Assembly (NCBI GenBank): GCA_028291445.1
Contig: JAQGIA010000295.1
Location: forward strand, 1 to 7,548
Reading direction: 5' to 3'
Length of the DNA stretch: 7,548 bases
Origin: Belnapia sp.
GTDB taxonomy: Bacteria > Pseudomonadota > Alphaproteobacteria > Acetobacterales > Acetobacteraceae
The notes beneath the pieces were generated by a model, which saw nothing but the letters and a program-made list of their open reading frames with translations, was not told where the DNA came from and ran no database searches. This document shows positions 1 through 5,758 of the stretch, in pieces. Numbering within the stretch: position 1 is the stretch's first letter; the number at the start of each line of letters is the position of its first letter. Position numbers and translations under genes: made by a program.

Positions 1-1193
1 ATCTGCTCGCGCGGGCCGATACCCGAGGTGGCGAAGGCTTCCGCCTGCTCGGCATTGCCTGGCGGCCCATGCCGGAGGGCGAAACCATCGAAGGGCCGGA
101 GTCCGAAGCCGACCTCATCTTCGCGGGCTTCTGCGCTTTCCTCGATCCCGCCAAGCCCTCCGCAGCCGAGGCCATTGCGCGGCTTGGCGCGCTGGGCGTG
201 CGGGTCAAGATCGTCTCGGGCGATGCCGCGCCGGTGCTGCGGCATGTGGTGACGTCCCTCGGCCTGCTTTGCAAGGGACTGCTGACCGGGGAGGAGATCG
301 AGGCGCTCGACCATGCAGGGCTGGTGGCACGGGTCGAGGACGTGGATCTTTACGCCCGGGTTTCGCCGGATCAGAAGCGGCGCGTTATCCTTGCGCTGAA
401 GGCACATGGCCATACGGTCGGCTTCATCGGGGATGGCATCAACGACGCGCCCGCCATCCATGCCGCCGATGCCGGGATATCCGTGGAAGGTGCGACCGAG
501 GTCGCACGCGCGGCCGCCGACCTGATCCTGCTGGCACCCGACCTCGGCGTGCTGGCGGACGGCGTGGAAGAGGGCCGGCGAACCTACGCCAACATCATGA
601 AGTACGTGCGGATGGGCACCTCGTCCAACTTCGGCAACATGTTCTCGATGGCCGTGGCGTCGTTGGTGATCCCCTTCCTGCCGTTGCTGCCGGCGCAGAT
701 CCTGCTGAACAACCTGCTCTACGACCTGTCGGAGATGGGCATCCCATTCGATGCGGTGGACGCGGAGGATGTGGCGAAGCCGCATGGCTGGGACATGGGC
801 GCAATGCTGCGCTTCACGCTGGTGATGGGGCCACTGTCCTCCGTTTTCGATCTCGCGACATTTGGCATCCTGCTCTGGGGTTTCGGCGCGTCGCCGGAGG
901 AGTTCCGCACCGCCTGGTTCATCGAAAGCATGGCAACCCAGGTCCTGGTGATTTTCCTGATCCGCACCCATGGCCGCGCCTGGAAAGCGGCGGCACCCCA
1001 TCCGGCGCTGATCGCCACGTCGCTCTCGGCACTCGCCTTGGCCTTCGCGCTGGCGCTGGGCCCGCTGGCGCCGATGCTGGGCTTCGCGCCGCTGCCGGGC
1101 CTGCTGCTCGCGGTGATTGCGGCCCTGGTATTGGGCTATCTGGTAGCGGCGGAAGCGCTGAAGCGCCTTGCCACCCGTGCGGGAGGGGCTTGA
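1..1193 (+). CDS. mgtA: MgtA-type magnesium-transporting P-type ATPase, C-terminal part (5' end outside window)
   Basis: This is the C-terminal 396 residues of an inner-membrane ATP-driven cation importer; the reading frame is open from base 3 and the family is usually about 850-900 residues, so the phosphorylated DKTGT motif lies outside the window. Visible are the phosphorylation-domain hinge SGD (window residues 72-74, where most relatives have TGD) and GDGINDAP (143-150), the Mg-binding end of the HAD fold. These are followed by the membrane half: SSNFGN at the start of M5 (about 207-242 cover M5-M6), GPLSSVFDLATF (M7, 276-287), TAWFIESMATQ (M8, 303-313) and two hydrophobic helices (about 333-360 and 363-386). 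The SSNFGN, GPxSSxFD and WFIE motifs are typical of the MgtA/MgtB (P3B) branch rather than Ca or heavy-metal pumps. The stop is TGA at 1191-1193. An internal ATG at 69 is not the real start, because homology continues upstream of it. Family assignment is firm; the exact ion is inferred. Confidence 0.93.
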   Translation, partial: LLARADTRGGEGFRLLGIAWRPMPEGETIEGPESEADLIFAGFCAFLDPAKPSAAEAIARLGALGVRVKIVSGDAAPVLRHVVTSLGLLCKGLLTGEEIEALDHAGLVARVEDVDLYARVSPDQKRRVILALKAHGHTVGFIGDGINDAPAIHAADAGISVEGATEVARAAADLILLAPDLGVLADGVEEGRRTYANIMKYVRMGTSSNFGNMFSMAVASLVIPFLPLLPAQILLNNLLYDLSEMGIPFDAVDAEDVAKPHGWDMGAMLRFTLVMGPLSSVFDLATFGILLWGFGASPEEFRTAWFIESMATQVLVIFLIRTHGRAWKAAAPHPALIATSLSALALAFALALGPLAPMLGFAPLPGLLLAVIAALVLGYLVAAEALKRLATRAGGA

Positions 1194-1525
1194 CGTCACC
1201 ATCATTGCCGATAGCGGAGGGATCTGCCTGGCGTTGGTTTGAGACCGGTGGAGTTGTTGCCGATCACGCTGATCCAGGCTTCTGGAATGCCGGGACGCCA
1301 CAACGATTGCGGCGCCGTGCGTGGTTTGCGCCGCCAAGCAAAGCGCAGGAATCGGGTAGCGGGCCGGATCGGTATCGTCGCAACGTAAGGCGGTGCGAGA
1401 ACATGGCATGAACGCAAAGGGGGTCTTGGAAAGCGCACGGACCCAACTTGGCGAGCACCAAGACCGTGCTGCCACCTGGCCCGGCGAAGCTTTCAGTGCC
1501 CTGCGGCGTATGTGCTTGAAAAGCT
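1194..1525. other. Intergenic region without a credible gene, between the mgtA-like gene and tRNA-Arg
   Basis: About 330 bases with no reading frame that resembles a protein or has a good ribosome binding site. Hand counts over 1201-1500 give roughly 62% GC, lower than most lines to the right of the tRNA. The only clear structure is the nested inverted repeat at 1435-1469. The region lies directly downstream of the tRNA 3' end, the usual place for an integrated element or its remains. I found no second copy of the tRNA 3' end in the window and no integrase. Confidence 0.6.
1435..1469. repeat. Nested inverted repeat (possible hairpin) downstream of tRNA-Arg
   Basis: An outer 6-base inverted repeat, GCACGG at 1435-1440 and CCGTGC at 1464-1469, encloses a 5-base one, CTTGG at 1447-1451 and CCAAG at 1458-1462, with a 6-base loop. 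A competing 8-base perfect inverted repeat, GGTCTTGG (1422-1429) with CCAAGACC (1458-1465), uses the same right arm, so two folds are possible. On the minus strand it lies about 57 bases after the tRNA CCA end. There is no clear T-run, so a rho-independent terminator is not well supported. It could also be a REP-like remnant. Confidence 0.45.
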
Positions 1526-1602
1526 TGGCGGACCCGACACGATTCGAACGTGCGACCTTTGCCTTCGGAGGGCAACGCTCTATCCAGCTGAGCTACGGGT
1601 CC
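1526..1602 (-). tRNA. tRNA-Arg, anticodon CCG
   Basis: Reading the minus strand from 1602, a complete 77-base cloverleaf can be drawn. The acceptor stem GGACCCG pairs perfectly with CGGGTCC. The D arm is GCTC/GAGC. The anticodon stem TTGCC/GGCAA holds the loop CTCCGAA, with anticodon CCG at 1566-1568. The T arm has loop TTCGAAT with one G-U pair in its stem. The discriminator base is G, and CCA is encoded in the DNA (TGG at 1526-1528 on the plus strand). It decodes CGG, a common codon in such a GC-rich genome. It lies 72 bases past the stop of the flavin-dependent oxidoreductase on the same strand. No strong promoter or intervening terminator is visible; a poor match TTCCTT-17-TATTGA lies just upstream. 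Confidence 0.97.
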
Positions 1603-1674
1603 CGCAGCGGCTCAATACCCCAGCCGGCCCACCAAAGGAAGCCCTCTCGGCGCCCATCCCCCACCGCCCCGGCC

Positions 1675-2892
1675 TCAGACGAATTGCGCCACCTGCGGCA
1701 CGCCGAGCAGATGCCTGCCCACCATCTCCAGGTGCCAGGGCGTCGCCTGCAGATGCTGGGAAATGCAGAGCGCATCGCGGAAGCGCCGCTCGAAGGGTTC
1801 GGATTCCAGCACCGCCGTGGTGCCGGCGGCGCGGTAGCAGGCGACCGAGACCTCCGTCGCCTCCGCCATCACGCTGGTGGTCGCCAGCCGCATCGCCATG
1901 CGGGTATCCATCGTCAGGCTGCCGCTGGCCTCGGCCTCCGCCCAGGCCTCCCCTACCGTGCCCAGCAGGTACATCCGGGCGCCGCGCAGCTTCGCCTCCA
2001 GCTGGCCGATCTGCGACTGGATGGCGTGGTTCTCCGCCATCGCCTGCGCCCCCGCCCGCGCCGTCTTGCCGCGGGCCAGCGCCACGAAGCGGTCCAGCAG
2101 GCCCCGCGCGGTGCCCAGCGCCGTCGCCGAGAAGCCCGTGGCGTAACAAAGATGCGAGGTGAACAAGGTGATCGTCCCCTGCGCCTGCCGCCCCTCCGGC
2201 CGGTCGCGGAAGCAGGCATGGCTGTCCGGCACGAACAGGTCGGATACCTCATAGGTGTCGCTGCCGGTGCCGCGCAGGCCCATCGAGGCCCAGTCCTCGG
2301 TGATCCGGGCCGCCGCCTTCGGAAACAGCACGGTGACGAATTCCGGCTTGCCGTTCGGCCCTGGCCGGGGCGTCCCATCGGCCAGCACCACCGGCACATG
2401 CGCGCCGAGCGAGGTGGCGTGCCGGCTACCGCTGGCGAAGTCCCAGGCGCCGCTCACCCGGTAGCCGCCCGGCACCGCCACCGCCGTCGCCCGGCTGTGC
2501 TGCGCCCCCCAGGCCAGCGCCTGGTCGCGCCGGCCGAGCAGGCCCTGCCCCACTGCCGTGGCCAGATAGGTCGAGGAGCTCATGGCGGAGACATTGCCCT
2601 GGTTCACGCACCAGGCGGTGCTCGGATCGCCGATCGCCAGCGCCTCGCAGATTTCGGCGAAGACCGGCAGCGACAGCGCCTGGCCGCCGATCGCGGGGGC
2701 CGTCAGCAGGCGGAAGAAGTCATTCTCCCGCAATGCCTCCAGCACATCCGGGGTAAGTTGCCGCCCCGCCTCGATGGCCGGGCCGGCGGCCTCCAGCAGG
2801 GGGATCATGGCGCGGGCGCGCTGTACGGGACCGGCGCAGGACACCGCCGTATTCCGCTGCGGCTCCCACTGTCCGAGTTCGGCAGCGGCCAT
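1675..2892 (-). CDS. Acyl-CoA dehydrogenase-like flavin-dependent oxidoreductase (HsaA/DszC-type monooxygenase superfamily)
   Basis: A 405-residue soluble protein with the acyl-CoA dehydrogenase fold. The helical N-terminal domain spans about 25-125, including GDPSTAWC (88-95). The beta middle domain spans about 125-230, with SGAWDFASGSRHAT (147-160) and GLRGTGSDTYEVSDLFVPD (205-223). The helical C-terminal domain (about 240-400), with FERRFRDALCISQHLQ (367-382), resembles the Acyl-CoA_dh_2 type. This combination is typical of the branch that includes FMNH2-dependent monooxygenases such as HsaA, DszC and p-hydroxyphenylacetate hydroxylase, which need a separate flavin reductase; a genuine dehydrogenase cannot be excluded. 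The ATG at 2892 is chosen because GGAGG (2901-2905) lies 8 bases upstream; an in-frame ATG at 2919 would add nine residues but has no such site. No flavin reductase of the small HpaC type is adjacent. Substrate unknown. Confidence 0.87.
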   Translation of the reverse strand: MAAAELGQWEPQRNTAVSCAGPVQRARAMIPLLEAAGPAIEAGRQLTPDVLEALRENDFFRLLTAPAIGGQALSLPVFAEICEALAIGDPSTAWCVNQGNVSAMSSSTYLATAVGQGLLGRRDQALAWGAQHSRATAVAVPGGYRVSGAWDFASGSRHATSLGAHVPVVLADGTPRPGPNGKPEFVTVLFPKAAARITEDWASMGLRGTGSDTYEVSDLFVPDSHACFRDRPEGRQAQGTITLFTSHLCYATGFSATALGTARGLLDRFVALARGKTARAGAQAMAENHAIQSQIGQLEAKLRGARMYLLGTVGEAWAEAEASGSLTMDTRMAMRLATTSVMAEATEVSVACYRAAGTTAVLESEPFERRFRDALCISQHLQATPWHLEMVGRHLLGVPQVAQFV

Positions 2893-2900
2893 TGTTTTTT

Positions 2901-2905
2901 CCTCC
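2901..2905 (-). promoter_or_regulatory. Ribosome binding site GGAGG for the flavin-dependent oxidoreductase
   Basis: The minus strand reads GGAGG, then eight bases (mostly A), then ATG at 2892-2890. The strength and spacing favour this start over the ATG at 2919, which has only GC-rich sequence without a purine box upstream. Confidence 0.75.
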
Positions 2906-2934
2906 CTCGCGCGGGCCATGCCCGGGGCGGCAAA

Positions 2935-2962
2935 ACGTTAGCACGGTGCCGTACGGCAGCAA
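2935..2962 (-). promoter_or_regulatory. Possible sigma-70-like promoter for the flavin-dependent oxidoreductase
   Basis: On the minus strand TTGCTG (2962-2957) is followed after 16 bases by TAACGT (2940-2935), about 42 bases before the chosen ATG. Both boxes match consensus only in part (3 of 6 each). The position, and the palindrome in the spacer, make it worth listing. It is a guess from pattern alone. Confidence 0.3.
2947..2958. promoter_or_regulatory. Perfect 12-base palindrome, candidate operator
   Basis: TGCCGTACGGCA is identical to its reverse complement. It fills the spacer of the possible promoter for the oxidoreductase, where a dimeric repressor would block transcription. No regulator gene adjoins it; the only regulator in the window is the XRE-cupin gene at the right end. 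Confidence 0.4.
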
Positions 2963-2974
2963 CATGGATTTGCA

Positions 2975-2984
2975 CGGTCGACCG
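2975..2984. promoter_or_regulatory. Perfect 10-base palindrome, second candidate operator
   Basis: CGGTCGACCG is a perfect palindrome, 28 bases (centre to centre about 27) from the TGCCGTACGGCA palindrome and just upstream of the possible -35 box. The two sites differ in sequence but share the flanking GCACGG (2941-2946 and, as GCACGG, 2972-2977). In DNA this GC-rich a 10-base palindrome can arise by chance. Confidence 0.3.
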
Positions 2985-3028
2985 ACCAAACCAATCGGCG
3001 CGGACACGCCACCTCGCGCCGGTCAATC

Positions 3029-3640
3029 CTAGGCCGGGTCGCCCGCCGCCCAGGTCGGCTGGCTTGCCCAATCCCGCCGCGTCATCCGGTACAGCAGATG
3101 GGTCCGCAGCGGATGGTCCGCCGCCAGCCGGGGATGCTCGAAGGTTCCGGCCGGGCGCATGCCGAGCTTGGTCATCAGCAGCCAGGATGGCGCATTGCCC
3201 GGCACCGTGAAGGCCAGGATCTCGCCCAGGCCGATCGGCCCGAACCCCGCGGCCAGCGCCAGCCGCGCCGCCTCCTCGGCATAGCCCTGGCGCTGGAAGG
3301 CCGGGGCGATCCGCCAGCCGATCTCGACCGCCGGGGTGAAATCGGCCTCCCAGGAGATATGCTGCAGCCCGACCACCCCGACCAGGCCGGGCGCCTCCCG
3401 CCGCTCCACCACCCAGAAGCCCCAGCCATGGGTGTCGACATGCGCCGCCAGCCGCCCGGCCCAGGCATCGCTTTCGGCCGGGGTCATCGGCGCCGGGAAA
3501 TGCCGCATCGCCTGCGGATCGGCATTGAGCACGGCCAGCGGCGGCAAATCGGCGGATCGCCAGGGGCGCAGCCGCAGGCGCGGACCTTCCAGCGCCCGGG
3601 GATCGAGGCGGAGCGGATCGAGGGTAAGGGTTTCGGGCAT
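3029..3640 (-). CDS. GNAT-family N-acetyltransferase (RimJ/RimL-like)
   Basis: A 203-residue cytosolic protein of the Acetyltransf_3 type, which transfers an acetyl group from acetyl-CoA to an amine such as a protein N-terminus, an amino sugar or a small toxic amine. The sequence begins the fold with LEGPRLRLRPWRSADL (17-32). The beta-4 strand is VEIGWRIAP (105-113), followed by the pyrophosphate-binding turn RQGYAEEA (117-124), a variant of the R/Q-x-x-G-x-G/A signature. NAPSWLLMTKLGM (149-161) is the typical Asn-containing helix near the C-terminus. The length fits the family. The ATG at 3640 gives the domain start expected for relatives; its ribosome site is weak (GAGG 12 bases upstream). 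A TTG at 3679 would add 13 low-complexity residues and has no site either. It is divergent from the CoA-transferase gene. Substrate unknown. Confidence 0.88.
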   Translation of the reverse strand: MPETLTLDPLRLDPRALEGPRLRLRPWRSADLPPLAVLNADPQAMRHFPAPMTPAESDAWAGRLAAHVDTHGWGFWVVERREAPGLVGVVGLQHISWEADFTPAVEIGWRIAPAFQRQGYAEEAARLALAAGFGPIGLGEILAFTVPGNAPSWLLMTKLGMRPAGTFEHPRLAADHPLRTHLLYRMTRRDWASQPTWAAGDPA

Positions 3641-3779
3641 GGCGGCCGGCAGCCTCGCCCGGCCGGGGCGATCAGGCAAATTCGCACATCGGCACGGTTC
3701 GGATTAAAGAGAGGAAGCGATAGGGCGTTGACCCCGCGCCCCTGCCTGGCCGAATTGGCTATGGCGACAGTCCGAGAGA

Positions 3780-3796
3780 GCCGCGGCACCCGCGGC
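3780..3796 (+). repeat. 7-base inverted repeat (hairpin) in the leader of the CoA-transferase gene
   Basis: GCCGCGG (3780-3786), a 3-base loop CAC, and CCGCGGC (3790-3796) form a perfect all-GC stem. It ends seven bases before the AAGGAA ribosome site. In a transcript it would be very stable, and it could affect translation or protect the 5' end; alternatively it could be a dyad bound by a protein. Confidence 0.45.
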
Positions 3797-3802
3797 GGAG
3801 TG

Positions 3803-3808
3803 AAGGAA
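3803..3808 (+). promoter_or_regulatory. Ribosome binding site AAGGAA for the CoA-transferase gene
   Basis: AAGGAA lies nine bases before ATG at 3818-3820. It supports this start over the in-frame ATG at 3761, which would add 19 residues unlike the family and lacks a purine box. Confidence 0.65.
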
Positions 3809-3817
3809 AGCGACTGG

Positions 3818-5062
3818 ATGACCGACGCAACACCCGCCGCACAAGGTCAGGGACTGGGCCTAGCCGGCTCCGCCGGTGCCCTGGCCGGCCTTCGGGTGAT
3901 CGACCTGACCCGCGTCCTGGGTGGCCCTTATTGCACCATGGTGCTGTCGGACCACGGCGCCGAGGTCATCAAGCTCGAACCGCCGCAGGGCGATGAGGTC
4001 CGCGACTGGGGCCCGCCCTTCAACGAAGCGGGCGATGCCAGCTACTTCGTGGGCGTCAACCGCAACAAGCGCTCGGTCGGCCTCGATCTCTCGAAGCCCG
4101 AGGGGCGCGAGGTACTGCTGCGCCTGCTCGAAGGCGCCGACGTGCTGATCGAGAATTTCAAGCCGGGCAGCATGGAGAAATGGGGCCTTGGCTACGAGGC
4201 GGTGTTGCAGAAGCGCTTCCCGGCGCTGGTGCATTGCCGGGTCTCCGGCTTCGGCGCCGATGGCCCGCTGGGCGGCTTCCCCGGCTATGACGCCGTGCTC
4301 CAGGCGATGGTCGGGCTGATGTCGATCAACGGCACCGAGGATAGCGGGCCGACCCGGCTCGGCAATCCGATCGTCGATATCGCCACCGGCCTGTTCAGCA
4401 GCATCGGCATCCTGATGGCCTTGCAGGAGCGGGCACGCAGCGGCCTCGGCCAGTATGTGGACATGACCCTGCATGATTGCGGCATGGCCCTGCTGCACCC
4501 GCATGCGGCGAATTTCTTCCTGAACGGCAAGCGGCCCAAGGCCACCGGCAATCCACATCCCAACCTGGCGCCCTATTCGAAGTTCCGCACCCGCACCTGC
4601 GAGATCTTCGTTGCCGCCGGCAACGACCCGGCCTTCCGCAAATTCTGCGACTTCCTCGGCTTCCCGGAGATGGCGAAGGACGAACGCTTCGCCACCAACG
4701 GCGCCCGCGTCGTCAATCGCGATGCGCTGACCGAGGTGCTGAACGCCCGCTTCGCCGATGAGGATGGGCATGAGCTGACCCGCCGCATGCTCGCCGCCGG
4801 CCTGCCGGCCGGGCCGGTATTGCATGTGGACGAAGCCATGGCGGCGGCGCATACCGCGCACCGCGCCATGGTGACCGAACTCGGCGACTACCGGGGTCTC
4901 GGTACGCCGATCAAGCTGTCGCGCACCCCGGGCGGCACCCGTGCCGCCCCCCCGCGCTATGCCGAGCACACCGACAGCGTGCTTTCCCAGAACGGTTTTT
5001 CCGCCGCCGAAGTCGCAGCCCTGCGATCCTCCGGCGTGCTGGTGGATACACGCCGCCGATGA
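3818..5062 (+). CDS. Class III CoA-transferase (CaiB/BaiF family)
   Basis: A 414-residue cytosolic enzyme that moves coenzyme A between organic acids through an aspartyl-CoA thioester; active family members are interlocked dimers. The N-terminus LRVIDLTRVLGGPYCTMVLSDHGAEVIKLE (25-54) is the family signature. Then come NRNKRSVGLDL (81-91), ADVLIENFKPGSMEKWGL (107-124) and FPGYDAVLQAMVGLM (154-168). The catalytic aspartate is probably D187 in GNPIVDIATG (182-191), at the position of Asp169 in formyl-CoA transferase. GNPHPNLAPY (244-253) follows; the glycine-rich loop of true formyl-CoA:oxalate transferase (GGGGQ) is absent and no oxalyl-CoA decarboxylase gene adjoins. A mesaconate-, citramalate-, glutarate- or other dicarboxylate-type substrate is therefore more likely than oxalate. 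Its TGA overlaps the ATG of the next gene (ATGA), so the two are probably co-translated. A plus-strand leader hairpin precedes it. Confidence 0.94.
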   Translation: MTDATPAAQGQGLGLAGSAGALAGLRVIDLTRVLGGPYCTMVLSDHGAEVIKLEPPQGDEVRDWGPPFNEAGDASYFVGVNRNKRSVGLDLSKPEGREVLLRLLEGADVLIENFKPGSMEKWGLGYEAVLQKRFPALVHCRVSGFGADGPLGGFPGYDAVLQAMVGLMSINGTEDSGPTRLGNPIVDIATGLFSSIGILMALQERARSGLGQYVDMTLHDCGMALLHPHAANFFLNGKRPKATGNPHPNLAPYSKFRTRTCEIFVAAGNDPAFRKFCDFLGFPEMAKDERFATNGARVVNRDALTEVLNARFADEDGHELTRRMLAAGLPAGPVLHVDEAMAAAHTAHRAMVTELGDYRGLGTPIKLSRTPGGTRAAPPRYAEHTDSVLSQNGFSAAEVAALRSSGVLVDTRRR

Positions 5063-5679
5063 GCGATTCCCCGACCACCGAAGCCCCCGCCGCCGTCGTT
5101 ACGCTCGACATGCTGCGATTGCAGCCGATCGAGAACCGCAACGACGTCAATGCCCTGTTCGGCCATTGGCGCCGCGCCCTGGCGACCGACGAGCGCTTCA
5201 AGGGCGCCCGCAACAGCTTCAAGCCGGAAGGCAGCAACCCCGGCGAGACGGTGCCGCTGGAAGCGGTGAAGGGCGCCTTCGAATGGCGCGTCACCCTGCG
5301 TCCGGCCGGCATCACCGCCGGGCTCGACTTCAATATCCGGCTGATCGACAAGTCGGCGTCCTATACGCCGCTCGACCGGACCAATCCCGGTGCCTTCGGC
5401 CGCGACCCGGTGGATGGCGCGACCTATGCGCTGCGCCAGTGGTACGACACCAAGCGCATCGGCAGCCGGCCGCTGAAGGATGAGGCGCTGATCAAGTACG
5501 ATGCGCCGCCGACCGCGGAGCTGTTCCACGCCGCCTCCCATGCCAATGCCGGGCGCGGGCGGCTGTACCTGATCGTGGCGAAGCTGACCGATCCGGCGGC
5601 CGCCATCGCCCAGCAGACCTTCGATGCCATCGGCGGCTTCCACAAGGTGGCCGCCGCCGCCCGCGAAGACGCCTGGTAG
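5059..5679 (+). CDS. Unrecognised 206-residue protein, translationally coupled to the CoA-transferase
   Basis: I do not recognise this family. The frame starts on the ATG that overlaps the CoA-transferase stop (ATGA), has no strong ribosome site of its own (GGTGG 13 bases upstream) and ends in TAG at 5677-5679. The protein has no cysteine, no signal peptide and no membrane segment. After a Pro/Ala-rich start (1-13) comes a helix-like LFGHWRRALATDERFKGARN (33-52). A strand-rich middle, FEWRVTLRP then LDFNIRLIDKSASYTPLDR (about 74-107), ends near YALRQWYDTKRI (123-134), which is rich in aromatic and charged residues. A final strand-helix part is LYLIVAKLTDP then an Ala-rich helix (168-206). Codon use matches the neighbours (GC at third positions), supporting a real gene. 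The coupling suggests a job tied to the same acid, but this is inference. Confidence 0.8.
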   Translation: MSDSPTTEAPAAVVTLDMLRLQPIENRNDVNALFGHWRRALATDERFKGARNSFKPEGSNPGETVPLEAVKGAFEWRVTLRPAGITAGLDFNIRLIDKSASYTPLDRTNPGAFGRDPVDGATYALRQWYDTKRIGSRPLKDEALIKYDAPPTAELFHAASHANAGRGRLYLIVAKLTDPAAAIAQQTFDAIGGFHKVAAAAREDAW

Positions 5680-5698
5680 GCCCGGCCAGCCTCGTGGC

Positions 5699-5758
5699 TT
5701 CCTGCCGCGGGGCTTGTGACCACTGAGTTTCCTAACGCGGGCCTTCCTACCGCTGGGC
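5699..5758. repeat. Imperfect 15-base tandem repeat between convergent genes
   Basis: Units begin at 5699, 5729 and 5744: TTCCTGCCGCGGGGC, TTCCTAACGCGGGCC and TTCCTACCGCTGGGC. The first and last agree at 13 of 15 bases, and the last two at 12 of 15. The 15-base slot at 5714-5728 keeps the spacing but has diverged. The last unit contains the TAG stop of the XRE-cupin gene on the minus strand (5747-5749). No good terminator hairpin with a T-run is visible in the 67-base gap. Confidence 0.45.

Larger units (their letters stand above)
3641..3817. promoter_or_regulatory. Divergent intergenic region between the GNAT and CoA-transferase genes
   Basis: These 177 bases must hold the promoters of both flanking genes. 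On the plus strand TTGACC at 3728-3733 is a fair -35 box, but the sequence 17 bases later (CGAATT) is a poor -10. The stretch 3675-3725 is the most AT-rich part. On the minus strand I see no convincing promoter. The hairpin at 3780-3796 and a purine-rich ribosome site lie at its right end. Confidence 0.4.

Noticed and set aside
1202..1575. Short minus-strand frames in the gap between the mgtA-like gene and the tRNA
   Set aside because: One runs through the tRNA. None has a ribosome site or family resemblance, and codon use does not show the strong third-position GC of the real genes.
1512..2162. Plus-strand frame with the segment IRTCDLCLRRATLYPAELR
   Set aside because: This segment is the antisense translation of a tRNA-Arg gene and is a well-known spurious protein in databases. 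The same applies to the GGQRSIQLSYG segment in the neighbouring frame.
1393..3210. 605-codon open frame on the plus strand
   Set aside because: It runs antisense through the tRNA and the flavin-dependent oxidoreductase, is rich in Arg, His and Gly as expected for a GC-rich shadow, and has no family-like segment.
3098..3817. Upstream extension of the CoA-transferase frame to 3098
   Set aside because: The extension is antisense to the GNAT gene and unlike any CoA-transferase. The ATG at 3818 has a good ribosome site and the usual N-terminal length.
3860..4969. 369-codon minus-strand frame
   Set aside because: It is fully antisense to the CoA-transferase, which has intact family motifs.
5680..5746. 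Bidirectional terminator in the convergent gap
   Set aside because: Only a 4-base stem (GCCA/TGGC near 5685-5698) is visible and there is no T-run, so a rho-independent terminator is not supported.
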